From the NCBI RefSeq assembly GCF_900106015.1, contig NZ_LT629797.1:4588001-4652000 (forward strand): a DNA stretch of 64,000 nucleotides, written 5' to 3'. Below are positions 8,886 through 17,446 of this stretch, one piece after another. The notes beneath the pieces are model-generated. The model was not told where the DNA came from and ran no database searches. It was given only the letters and a program-made list of their open reading frames with translations. The DNA comes from Pseudomonas sihuiensis. GTDB lineage: Bacteria > Pseudomonadota > Gammaproteobacteria > Pseudomonadales > Pseudomonadaceae. Positions within the stretch are counted from its first letter, which is position 1; each line of letters opens with the position of its first letter. Made by a program: the position numbers and the translations under genes.

Positions 8886-10010
8886 ATGCGAATCGGCGTA
8901 CCCAAGGAAATCAAGAACCACGAGTACCGAGTCGGCCTCACGCCACAGTCGGTGGCCGAGCTGACGGCGCTCGGCCATGAGGTCTGGATCGAGACCCATG
9001 CCGGTGCCGCTGTCGGTTTCGCCGACGAGGATTACCTCGAGGCGGGCGCACAGATCGCCAGCAGTTCGTCCGAGGTGTTCCAGCAGGGGCAGTTGATCGT
9101 CAAGGTCAAGGAGCCTCTGGCGGTGGAGCGCGCCAGGTTGCGAGCCCACCACACGCTGTTCACCTACCTGCACCTGGCGCCGGATCGGGCGCAGACCGAA
9201 GAGCTGATGGCCGGCGGTGCCACCTGCATCGCCTACGAGACGGTGACCGATGCGCAGGGCCGCCTGCCTTTGTTGGCGCCGATGTCGGAAGTGGCCGGGC
9301 GCATGTCGATCCAGGCCGGCGCCGGCTGCCTGGAAAAGGCCCGTGGCGGGCGTGGCGTATTGCTGGGTGGCGTACCAGGTGTGGCGCCGGGCAAGGTGGT
9401 GATTCTCGGCGGCGGCGTGGTCGGCAGTCATGCCCTGGCCATGGCAGTCGGCCTCGGTGCCGATGTCACGGTGTTGGACAAGAGCGTCGACGCGCTACGC
9501 CGGCTCGATGCCCAGTACGGCAATCGCATCACCACGCTCTACTCCACTCGCGCGGCGGTGCGCGAGCAGGTGTTGGCGGCCGATCTGGTGATTGGTGGGG
9601 TGCTGATTCCCGGAGCTGCCGCGCCCAAGCTGATCACTGCGGACATGGTGCGGCAGATGAAGGCCGGCGCTGTGTTGGTGGATGTCGCCATCGACCAGGG
9701 CGGATGCGCCGAGACTTCCCGCGCCACTACCCATGCCGAGCCCACCTATGTGGTCGATGATGTGGTGCACTATTGCGTGGCCAACATGCCCGGCGCGGTG
9801 GCACGCACCTCGACCCTGGCGCTGAACAACGCGACCTTGCCGTTCGTCGTGGCGCTCGCCCAGAAGGGCACACGCCGCGCCTTGCAGGATGACCTGCACC
9901 TGCTGAACGGGCTCAACGTGGCCAGGGGGGTGATCACCTGCGGCAGCGTGGCAGAGGCCCACGGCCTGCCCTTTCAATCTGCCGCCGGGGTGCTGGAACA
10001 TCTGTCATAG
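8886..10010 (+). CDS. ald: Alanine dehydrogenase
   Basis: This enzyme interconverts L-alanine and pyruvate plus ammonium using NAD in the cytoplasm. The 374-residue length matches the family. Visible features are the N-terminal [17 protein letters not shown], a Lys-bearing IVKVKEP segment, the catalytic His at residue 96 (TYLH), the Rossmann loop [13 protein letters not shown] and the conserved DVAIDQGG. I chose ATG 8886 because GGAG lies seven to ten bases upstream and the family starts at MRIGVP; two upstream in-frame ATGs (8874, 8880) are less likely. Confidence 0.96.
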   Translation: MRIGVPKEIKNHEYRVGLTPQSVAELTALGHEVWIETHAGAAVGFADEDYLEAGAQIASSSSEVFQQGQLIVKVKEPLAVERARLRAHHTLFTYLHLAPDRAQTEELMAGGATCIAYETVTDAQGRLPLLAPMSEVAGRMSIQAGAGCLEKARGGRGVLLGGVPGVAPGKVVILGGGVVGSHALAMAVGLGADVTVLDKSVDALRRLDAQYGNRITTLYSTRAAVREQVLAADLVIGGVLIPGAAAPKLITADMVRQMKAGAVLVDVAIDQGGCAETSRATTHAEPTYVVDDVVHYCVANMPGAVARTSTLALNNATLPFVVALAQKGTRRALQDDLHLLNGLNVARGVITCGSVAEAHGLPFQSAAGVLEHLS

Positions 10011-10056
10011 CGTGTCGCGGGGCCGCCTGGGCCGCGCGCTACGGAGGAAAAAGACC

Positions 10057-10692
10057 ATGTCCAGCCGTCGTCATCTCCTCTTCGCCGCTGGCGGCGCGTT
10101 GCTGGTCAGCCCGGCACTGGCGCTGGCCGAGCGGTTGCTGACGCCGCGCCAGACGCTGGGCCCCTTCTACCCCGACCAACTACCGCTGGACCGCGACAAC
10201 GACCTGGTGCGAGTCGACGGTCAGGCCGCAGAGGCGCGCGGAATTCGCGTGCAACTGCACGGTTCGATCCTCGATGCGGGCGGCCGGCCACTGGCGGGGG
10301 CGCTGGTGGAAATCTGGCAAGTGGATGCCAACGGTATCTATCTGCACAGTCGCGGCGGTGACCGCCAGAGGCTCGACCCCGGGTTCCAGGGGTATGGCCG
10401 TTTCACTACGGCTGCCGATGGGCGCTACCGTTTTCGCACCATCCGCCCGGTGCCCTATCCCGGCCGTACACCGCATATCCATCTGGCGGTGACCCTGCCC
10501 GGCATGCCGCGTTTCGCCACGCAGTGTTATGTGCACGGCGAGCCGCTCAATCAGCGCGATGGCCTGCTCAACGCCATCCGCGACCCACGCTTGCGCGAAC
10601 TGCTGGTCGTGCCCTTCGTGCCGGTGAGCGGGCAGAGCGACGAGCAGGTCGCTCGCTTCGATGTGGTGCTCGGCATCACCCCGAGCTCCTGA
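10057..10692 (+). CDS. Exported intradiol ring-cleavage dioxygenase-like protein
   Basis: The 211-residue protein resembles protocatechuate 3,4-dioxygenase subunits. All four ferric-iron ligands are recognisable: Tyr in DANGIY, Tyr in PVPYPGR, and both His in PHIHL. The N-terminus SSRRHLLFAAGG followed by a hydrophobic stretch and ALA is a plausible twin-arginine signal, so it may be exported folded with iron bound; the tat genes lie at about 60 kb in this window. I chose ATG 10057 on the strong GGAGG at 10043, rather than the GTG at 10012. The substrate is unknown; catabolic neighbours are absent. Confidence 0.85.
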   Translation: MSSRRHLLFAAGGALLVSPALALAERLLTPRQTLGPFYPDQLPLDRDNDLVRVDGQAAEARGIRVQLHGSILDAGGRPLAGALVEIWQVDANGIYLHSRGGDRQRLDPGFQGYGRFTTAADGRYRFRTIRPVPYPGRTPHIHLAVTLPGMPRFATQCYVHGEPLNQRDGLLNAIRDPRLRELLVVPFVPVSGQSDEQVARFDVVLGITPSS

Positions 10693-10700
10693 ATGGCGGA

Positions 10701-12512
10701 TTACAATGGCCAGATCCACAGCAGCATGGGCACACTGATTAGCGCCACGAGGATTTCCAGTGGCAGGCCCAGGCGCCAATAGTCGCCAAAGCGGAAACCG
10801 CCAGGGCTGAGGATCAGGGTGTTGTTCTGGTGGCCAATGGGCGTGAGGAACGAGCAGGAGGCGCCGATGGCCACGGCCATCAGCAGCGAGTCCGGGCTGA
10901 CGCCGAGCTGGCTGGCGGCGCTCAGCGCGATGGGGCACATCACCGCAGCTGTCGCCGCGTTGTTCATGAAATCCGACAGGGTCATGGTCACCACCAGCAA
11001 CAGGGTCAGGGTGATGATGGCGTTGCCCTGTGCCAGGTTCTCCATCAGCAGACGTGCCAGCAGATCGGCTGCACCCGTGGCGGACATCGCACCGGCCACC
11101 GGAATCAGAGCCCCGAGCAACACGATCACTGGCCAGTCGATGGACTCGTAGACGGCGCGCAGCGGCACCAGACGCAGCAGCATGTAGGCCAGTACGCCGC
11201 TGGCGAAGGCAATCGCGGCCGAGAGCAGGCCGAAGGCGGCGGCAGCGATGGCCAGCAGCATGATGCCAAGCGCGAGATTGGCCTGCCGCGGATCGGGAAT
11301 GTTGATGGCGCGTGCGGCCAGCGGCACGCAGTCATAGTCGCTGGCGAACTCGCCGATATCCTCGGCGCTGCCCTGCATCAGCAGCACATCACCGCTCTGG
11401 ATCAGGGTCGAGCGCAGGCGTTTGATCGAGCGATGGCTCTGCCTGGAGATAGCCAGCAGGTTGATGGAATAGCGGCTGCGCAAACGGGTGCTGCTGGCAG
11501 AGCGACCGATCAGTGACGAGTCGGGCTTGACCAGCAGTTCCTGCATGGCGCGGTCTTCGTCATTGCTGGCTTTCTTCTCGGTTTCACCCTCCTTGTCCTC
11601 TTTCTGTTCGGCCTCCTTGGCTTCGCGCTCGGCCTCCAGCAACAGGTCCAGCTGGCCGAGTACTTCACCCAACTCCTGCGGGTCGGCCTCGATCACCAGC
11701 ACATCATCGGCCTGCAGGACGCGCCGCGGGTTGGGTGCAGTCAGGCGCAGCTTGTTGCGCACCATGGCCACTACCTGAGCGTCGGCCTCGTCGAGCAACT
11801 GCTCGATTTCGCGCAGGGTCTTGCCCTGGGCCTTGCCGCCTTCCTTGACCCGCGCCTCGGTCAGGTAATGGCCGGTGTCGAAGCTGGCGGCGTTACCCAC
11901 TTCGCGCTTGGGAACCAGACGCCAGCCGAGCAGGGTGATGAACAGCACACCGGCCAGTGCCACGGCGACACCGACCGGGCTGAAGTCGAACATGGCGAAG
12001 GGACCGCTGCCATGCTGGGCGCGAAAACTGGAGACGATCAGGTTCGGCGGTGTACCGATCAGCGTGGTCATGCCGCCGAGGATGGTGCCGAAGGCCAGTG
12101 GCATCAGCACGCGCCCCGGCGGCAGCTCCAGGCGTGCAGAAATCTGCAGGGCGATGGGCATCAGCAGGGCGAGGGCGCCGACGTTGTTCATGAATGCCGA
12201 GAGCAGCGCGCCCAGGCCGGTCAATGCGGCGATGGAAAGCAGCACGCCAGCGCCGCTGGGCAGCAGTCGTTGGGCCAGTCGACTGACCGCCCCCGTGCGC
12301 TGCAAACCATGGCTGAGCACCAGTACGCAGGCGACGGTGATCACTGCCGGGTGACCGAAACCTGCAAAGGCCTCGCGCTCGGGCACCAGACCAACGATCA
12401 CGCACGCCAACAGCGCGCCCAGCGCTACCACGTCATGGCGCCAGCGGCCCCAGATGAACAAGCCCATGCTGGCAACGAGAATGACGAAAATCAGGCCTTG
12501 TTCGAGAGTCAT
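10701..12512 (-). CDS. SLC13/DASS-family permease with RCK-C (TrkA-C) domains
   Basis: The 603-residue inner-membrane protein has two halves of hydrophobic helices (about residues 1-195 and 400-603) separated by a soluble insert holding TrkA-C-like domains. The repeat motifs of the family are clear: SAFMNNVGALALLMPIAL with IGTPPNLIV in the first half, and DFMNNAATAAVMCPIAL in the second. The middle insert contains an acidic, lysine-rich linker (KEAEQKEDKEGETEKK). Such proteins transport anions such as sulfate or dicarboxylates with sodium; the substrate is not predictable here. Its stop lies eight bases from the convergent dioxygenase gene. Confidence 0.88.
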   Translation of the reverse strand: MTLEQGLIFVILVASMGLFIWGRWRHDVVALGALLACVIVGLVPEREAFAGFGHPAVITVACVLVLSHGLQRTGAVSRLAQRLLPSGAGVLLSIAALTGLGALLSAFMNNVGALALLMPIALQISARLELPPGRVLMPLAFGTILGGMTTLIGTPPNLIVSSFRAQHGSGPFAMFDFSPVGVAVALAGVLFITLLGWRLVPKREVGNAASFDTGHYLTEARVKEGGKAQGKTLREIEQLLDEADAQVVAMVRNKLRLTAPNPRRVLQADDVLVIEADPQELGEVLGQLDLLLEAEREAKEAEQKEDKEGETEKKASNDEDRAMQELLVKPDSSLIGRSASSTRLRSRYSINLLAISRQSHRSIKRLRSTLIQSGDVLLMQGSAEDIGEFASDYDCVPLAARAINIPDPRQANLALGIMLLAIAAAAFGLLSAAIAFASGVLAYMLLRLVPLRAVYESIDWPVIVLLGALIPVAGAMSATGAADLLARLLMENLAQGNAIITLTLLLVVTMTLSDFMNNAATAAVMCPIALSAASQLGVSPDSLLMAVAIGASCSFLTPIGHQNNTLILSPGGFRFGDYWRLGLPLEILVALISVPMLLWIWPL

Positions 12513-12622
12513 GAAGCGGCGTCGTCCCTGTGATTGCAGCGTTGCATCTGCTGTTCATAGCAGAGTCTGCGCCGCGTCGGCAGTTCCCGCTGCACCGTCA
12601 AATGGGGCGCAATATTTTAGCC

Positions 12623-13807
12623 TCAGACGTATTGCGCGGCGGCGTAGCCCGACGCCCAGGCCCACTGGAAGTTGAAGCCGCCCAGGTGGCCAGTGACGTC
12701 GAGCACTTCGCCGATGAAATACAACCCCGGTACCTTGAGCGACTCCAGGGTCTTGGATGACACCTCGTCGGTATTCACCCCGCCCAGGGTCACTTCCGCC
12801 GTGCGGTAGCCTTCGGTGCCGGCCGGCACCAATTGCCAGTCGGACAGGTGCTCGGCAATCGTCTTGAGCTCGCCGGGCGTGTACTGCTTGAGCGGCTTGT
12901 TGCTGAACCAGCTGTCGACCAGCAGGGTCGCCATCTTCTTGGTGAACAGCTCGGCCAGCAGGGTTTTCAGCTCACTGTTGCCACGTTCGCGCTGCTGGGT
13001 GGCCAGCCATTCGGGCAGGTCGATATGTGGCAGCAGGTCGATATGTACGGTATCGCCCGGCTGCCAGTAGGACGAGATCTGCAGGATCGCCGGGCCGGAC
13101 AGGCCGCGGTGGGTGAAGAGGATGTTCTCGACGAAACTCTGGCCATTGCAGCTCACCCGGCAGTCCTCCACCGAGGTTCCGGAAAGCTCCGTGCACAGCG
13201 TCTTGAGCTGCGGCTCGGTGATGGTGAAAGGCACCAGCCCGGCGCGGGTCGGCAGCAATTCGTGACCGAATTGCCTGGCTACCTGATAGCCGAAGCCGGT
13301 GGCGCCGAGGGTCGGGATCGACAGCCCGCCAGTGGCGATCACCAGCGACTGGCAGGCCACTTCGCCGAGGTCGCTTTGCAGCAGGAAGCCGCCTGCGGTT
13401 TTTTCGATGCTGTGTACTGCCGTGTCCAGGCGGATCTGTGCCCCGGCCTCGGCACATTCGGCCAGCAGCAATTCGAGGATGTCGCTGGACTTGTTATCGC
13501 AGAACAGCTGGCCAAGCTTCTTCTCGTGGTAGGGCACGCCGTGCTTGGCCACCAGGCCGATGAAGTCCCACTGGGTGAAGCGCGCCAGGGCGGACTTGCA
13601 GAAGTGCGGGTTGCCGGAAAGGAAGTTGCTCGGCTCGCAGTACAGGTTGGTGAAGTTGCAGCGCCCACCACCGGACATGAGGATCTTCTTGCCGGCCTTG
13701 TTGGCATGGTCGAGCACCAGCACGCGGCGGCCACGGGCTGCGGCGGTGGCTGCGCACATCAGGCCGGCGGCGCCTGCGCCGATGATCAGTACGTCGGTTT
13801 GCAACAC
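12623..13807 (-). CDS. NAD(P)/FAD-dependent oxidoreductase, YhiN/HI0933 family
   Basis: The 394-residue flavoprotein opens with the dinucleotide-binding motif LIIGAGAAGLMCA, followed by the family-typical KILMSGGGRCNFTN. Near the C-terminus are TLGGV, GLYFIGEVLD and GGFNFQWAWASG, which close the FAD site. It belongs to the HI0933/YhiN group related to BaiN; the substrate is unknown. Translation appears to start at GTG 13807, six bases after a GAGGA ribosome binding site. Confidence 0.9.
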   Translation of the reverse strand: MLQTDVLIIGAGAAGLMCAATAAARGRRVLVLDHANKAGKKILMSGGGRCNFTNLYCEPSNFLSGNPHFCKSALARFTQWDFIGLVAKHGVPYHEKKLGQLFCDNKSSDILELLLAECAEAGAQIRLDTAVHSIEKTAGGFLLQSDLGEVACQSLVIATGGLSIPTLGATGFGYQVARQFGHELLPTRAGLVPFTITEPQLKTLCTELSGTSVEDCRVSCNGQSFVENILFTHRGLSGPAILQISSYWQPGDTVHIDLLPHIDLPEWLATQQRERGNSELKTLLAELFTKKMATLLVDSWFSNKPLKQYTPGELKTIAEHLSDWQLVPAGTEGYRTAEVTLGGVNTDEVSSKTLESLKVPGLYFIGEVLDVTGHLGGFNFQWAWASGYAAAQYV

Positions 13808-13930
13808 GAAATGTCCTCAGGTGAATCGCTGACGCAGCGAGCGCTGCGCGAAAACCGCTGAAGTTTACCCGAACGCTCTGGGCCGACGCTTCTGTCGCCG
13901 TGCGGCAGGCAAGCGTATAACGCCCGCCTG

Positions 13931-13952
13931 ACTGTCTCAGATATGAGACAGT
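13931..13952. promoter_or_regulatory. Perfect 9-bp inverted repeat in the divergent intergenic region
   Basis: ACTGTCTCA and TGAGACAGT are perfect reverse complements separated by GATA. The element lies about 60 bases before the start of the periplasmic binding protein (14012) and 124 bases upstream of the divergent flavoprotein gene. There is no T-run, so an operator for a dimeric regulator is more likely than a terminator. Confidence 0.55.
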
Positions 13953-14011
13953 GACGAGCGGCGTTGTGCCTGCTATCACTAGAATTGATCATTTCGGATG
14001 GACCGCCACCA

Positions 14012-14743
14012 ATGCCCGCAGTGCGTGCCTGGCTATTGCTCTTGCTGCTGTCGCCGGCACTGGCCTCGGCCGAGCTGTTGCGCCTGGCGGCCGACCCCTG
14101 GCCGCCGTTCAACGATCAACGGTTGCTCGGCAAAGGTCTGGCCAGTGATCTGGTGGAGCAGGCGCTCGCCCGTGCCGGCTACACCACCAGCTACGTGGAG
14201 GCGCCCTGGGAGCGCGCGGTGCTGGGGCTCAAGCGTGGCGATTACGATGTACTGATCAACGCCTGGTACAGCGCCGATCGCAGCGAGTATGGCTATTTCT
14301 CCCAGCCCTATCTGGTCAACCGTATCCGCTTCATGCGGCGCAAAGGGAGCGACATTCAGTTCGAGACCCTGGCCGATCTCTACCCGCACAACATCGCGGT
14401 GGTTAGGGGCTATGCCTATTCCAGGGAATTCGATAGCGATCCGCAGTTGCTCAAGGTTGGTGTCGGCAGTTTCGAAATCGCCGCGCGGATGCTGCATGCC
14501 GGGCGCGTGCAGCTGGCGCTGGAAGATGAGCTGGTCGCGCGCCACCTGCTCGCTAACAAGCTGAGTGCCATCCGCGATGAACTGGAGTTCCTGCCGCTGC
14601 CCTTGAGCGAGAACGGCCTGCATATCCTGGTGCGGCGAAGTCTGGCCCAGCATCGCGACATTGCCAGGCGTTTCGATGCGGCGATTCAGGCCATGAGCGA
14701 CGACGGCAGCTATGCCGCGACGCTGCAGCGCCACAGCCCCTGA
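14012..14743 (+). CDS. Periplasmic solute-binding protein-like (SBP_bac_3 family), orphan
   Basis: The 243-residue protein has a clear signal peptide (hydrophobic WLLLLLLSPALASA) and an extracellular solute-binding family 3 fold: LLRLAADPWPPFND at the mature N-terminus, ASDLVEQALARAGY, then two lobes with YDVLINAWYS and the end repeat IARRFDAAIQAMSDDGSY. Family members bind amino acids, but no transporter genes are adjacent. It may be a stand-alone receptor. I chose ATG 14012 because it begins the signal peptide; a GTG at 13964 would add an unlikely polar leader. It is tail-to-tail, with no spacer, with the response-regulator cyclase gene. Confidence 0.82.
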   Translation: MPAVRAWLLLLLLSPALASAELLRLAADPWPPFNDQRLLGKGLASDLVEQALARAGYTTSYVEAPWERAVLGLKRGDYDVLINAWYSADRSEYGYFSQPYLVNRIRFMRRKGSDIQFETLADLYPHNIAVVRGYAYSREFDSDPQLLKVGVGSFEIAARMLHAGRVQLALEDELVARHLLANKLSAIRDELEFLPLPLSENGLHILVRRSLAQHRDIARRFDAAIQAMSDDGSYAATLQRHSP

Positions 14744-15979
14744 TCAGGCCAGTACGGTGCGGGCACGACCCTGTTGCTTGGCCCGGTACAGGCGAATGTC
14801 GGCTTCATGCAGCAGGCTTTCCAGGTCCTCGGGTTCACCCTGATAGAGGCCCGCGCTGAACGATAGCGCGGGCGCGCCGACGGCGTAATGCAGGCCGGCG
14901 CACTGTCGGCGCAGTTTATCCAGTGCCTGAGCCACATGATCCGCGCCATGCAGGGTAAGCAGGGCAAATTCCTCTCCGCCCAGGCGGCCCAGCAGCATGT
15001 CGGGGAAGGCATTGCTCATCGCCCGGGCGAACACCACCAGGGCGCTGTCGCCGCTGGCATGGCCGAAGCCATCGTTGATCTGTTTGAAGTGGTCGAGATC
15101 GAGCATCGCCACGCTGACCTCGCGACTTTCCCGTTGCGCCTTCTGCAGTATCTGCATGCCTTGTTCGTAGAAGGCGCGGCGGTTGTTCAGGCCGGTCAGG
15201 GCATCGAACTGCGCGGCCTTCTTCAGTGCGCGCAACAGGTCGCGTCGCTCCAGGGTCGACATTACCCGGCAGTTCAGTTCTTCAGGGCAGAAGGGCTTGC
15301 GCAGGAAATCGTCAGCACCGTGCTTGATGAACTGCGCACTGAGCGAGCCCTTGGGGTCGGCGGACACGCCGATGATGATCAGGTCATTGAGGCGCAGTTT
15401 CTGGCGCAGCAGCTTGACCAGCTCGAAACCGCTGACGCCGGGCATGGCATGGTCGAGCACCAGCAGGTCGATATCTGGATGCTCATTGAGCTGGCGCAGG
15501 GTCTCCTTGCCGTCGCTGGCCTCGATGATCTGGTAGTGGTGCGGCTCGAGGATGTGGCGAATGTAGTGACGCTGCGCCGCAGAATCGTCGGCGATGAGAA
15601 TCTTGATATGGCTGTTGTGATCGAGCCGGTGCAGCAGGCGGAAGGCGTACTCGTAGGAATGCTGGCTTTCCTTGAGTACGTAGTCGACCACGCCTTTCAT
15701 CAGCAGATCGTCACGGCGCTGTTCGTTGTAGCTGCCACTGAGCACGATGCACGGCAGGTGGTAGCGCATCACCAGATCGACGCTTTCGCCGTCCGGTGCG
15801 TCCGGCAGGTGCAGGTCGACGATGGCGGCGAAGAACAGCGCCGCAGAGGTCTCCAGCATGACTTCCGCTTCTGCCAGTGAGGCACAGAAGATCGGTTCCA
15901 GATCGGTTTCCTGACGGAACAGATGCTCGAGGATCTTCAGTACCAGTGGGCTGTCTTCAATGACCAGAATATTGCGCAT
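14744..15979 (-). CDS. Response regulator with two receiver domains and a GGDEF domain
   Basis: The 411-residue protein has two CheY-like receiver domains (about residues 1-115 and 125-240) and a diguanylate cyclase domain (about 250-411). The second receiver has the canonical LIADDS start, phospho-acceptor Asp in LLVLDHAMPG and Lys in FLRKPF; the first has IEDS, IVDLHLPD and a Lys in YVLKES. The active-site loop is GGEEF (GRLGGEEFALL). The position where an RxxD inhibitory site would sit reads FPDM, so product inhibition is probably lost. It lies downstream of dbpA on the same strand; the cognate kinase is unknown. Confidence 0.93.
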   Translation of the reverse strand: MRNILVIEDSPLVLKILEHLFRQETDLEPIFCASLAEAEVMLETSAALFFAAIVDLHLPDAPDGESVDLVMRYHLPCIVLSGSYNEQRRDDLLMKGVVDYVLKESQHSYEYAFRLLHRLDHNSHIKILIADDSAAQRHYIRHILEPHHYQIIEASDGKETLRQLNEHPDIDLLVLDHAMPGVSGFELVKLLRQKLRLNDLIIIGVSADPKGSLSAQFIKHGADDFLRKPFCPEELNCRVMSTLERRDLLRALKKAAQFDALTGLNNRRAFYEQGMQILQKAQRESREVSVAMLDLDHFKQINDGFGHASGDSALVVFARAMSNAFPDMLLGRLGGEEFALLTLHGADHVAQALDKLRRQCAGLHYAVGAPALSFSAGLYQGEPEDLESLLHEADIRLYRAKQQGRARTVLA

Positions 15980-16020
15980 GGGTGACTCCGGCCCAGGCCG
16001 TTTGATTCTTTATATCAGCC

Positions 16021-17397
16021 TTACAATAGACGCACACGCAGCGTTCTACCCTTGATCTTGCCTTCAGTGAGGCGCTTGAGCGCCTGGCGGGCGACGTCGC
16101 GTTCGACGGCGACATAGGCCTGGTAGTCGAACAGGGCGATCTTGCCGACCTGGCTACCGGGCAGCCCGGCGTCGCCGGTCAGGGCACCAAGGATATCGCC
16201 GGGGCGTAGTTTGTCCTTGCGTCCGGCGCCGATGCACAGGGTGTGCATCGGCGGCAGCAGCGGCTCACCCGTCGCCTTTGCTGCAGGCAGCGGGTACCAG
16301 GCCAGTTCCTTGCCTTGCAGGGTTTCGATGGCCTGGGCGCGACCAGCTTCGGCCGGGGCCACCAGGCTCAGTGCCAGGCCTTTCTCGCCAGCGCGACCAC
16401 TACGGCCGATGCGGTGGATATGCACCTCGGCATCACGCGACAGCTCGACGTTGATCACCATTTCCAGCCCGGCGATATCCAGGCCGCGCGCTGCGACGTC
16501 GGTGGCCACCAGCACGCTGAGGCTGCGATTGGCGAACAGCGCGAGAATCTGATCGCGATCACGCTGTTCCAGATCGCCATGCAGCGCGGCGGCGGAAATC
16601 TTCTCGGCCTCCAGCTGTGCGGCCAGTTCGTCGCATTGTTGGCGGGTGGCGCAGAAGGCCACCGTCGGTTGCTTGCGGAAATGCCGCAGCAGGGTGCTGA
16701 CCGCTTCCATACGTTGGCTCGGCGCTATTTCGTAGAAGCGCTGCTCGATCTGCCCGTCGTCATGCTGCGCCTCCACTTCGACCCGCTCCGGGCTACGCAA
16801 GAAACGTGCGGCAAGCTGTTCGATGGCGGGCGGATAGGTGGCGGAGAACAGCAGAGTCTGACGGCGTGCCGGGGTCTGCTCGATGATTTCGCTGATGCTG
16901 TCGATGAAGCCCATGTCGAGCATGCGGTCGGCTTCGTCGAGTACCAGGGTATTGAGCCCATCGACTTTCAGCGTGCCTTTGCGCAGATGCTCCTGCACTC
17001 GTCCCGGCGTGCCGACAATCACGTGCGCACCATGCTCGAGCGAGCCGATCTGCGGGCCGAAAGGCACACCGCCGCAGAGGGTAAGCACCTTGATGTTGTC
17101 GGCAGCACGGGCCAGGCGGCGGATTTCCTTGGCCACCTGATCGGCCAGTTCGCGTGTCGGGCACAGCACCATGGCCTGGCAGCCGAAATAGCGCGGGTTG
17201 AGCGGATGCAGCAGGCCGATGCCGAAGGCGGCGGTCTTGCCGCTGCCGGTCTTGGCCTGGGCGATCAGGTCGCGGCCCTTGAGAATCAGCGGCAGGCTGG
17301 CGGCCTGGATGGGCGTCATCTCGGCATAGCCGATGGCGGCGAGATTGGCCTGCATGGCGGCAGAAATGGGCAGGCTGGCGAAGGCAGTAGCGGTCAC
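16021..17397 (-). CDS. dbpA: ATP-dependent RNA helicase DbpA
   Basis: This DEAD-box helicase acts late in large-subunit ribosome assembly by binding hairpin 92 of 23S rRNA. The 458-residue length equals that of E. coli DbpA. Motifs appear in order: Q motif region, AKTGSGKT (about residues 48-55), PTRELADQV, TPGR, LDEAD, SAT, VATDVAARGLD and HRIGRSGR. The C-terminal 75 residues (GRKDKLRPGDILGALTGD) form the DbpA RNA-binding domain. I chose GTG 17397, which gives MTATAFASLP; longer in-frame extensions overlap the upstream mdtD gene and are unlikely. Confidence 0.95.
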   Translation of the reverse strand: MTATAFASLPISAAMQANLAAIGYAEMTPIQAASLPLILKGRDLIAQAKTGSGKTAAFGIGLLHPLNPRYFGCQAMVLCPTRELADQVAKEIRRLARAADNIKVLTLCGGVPFGPQIGSLEHGAHVIVGTPGRVQEHLRKGTLKVDGLNTLVLDEADRMLDMGFIDSISEIIEQTPARRQTLLFSATYPPAIEQLAARFLRSPERVEVEAQHDDGQIEQRFYEIAPSQRMEAVSTLLRHFRKQPTVAFCATRQQCDELAAQLEAEKISAAALHGDLEQRDRDQILALFANRSLSVLVATDVAARGLDIAGLEMVINVELSRDAEVHIHRIGRSGRAGEKGLALSLVAPAEAGRAQAIETLQGKELAWYPLPAAKATGEPLLPPMHTLCIGAGRKDKLRPGDILGALTGDAGLPGSQVGKIALFDYQAYVAVERDVARQALKRLTEGKIKGRTLRVRLL

Positions 17398-17446
17398 GGC
17401 AAGAGCTCGGGGGTGAAGAAACAGGCCGGCAGTGTAACAGGCCCGC

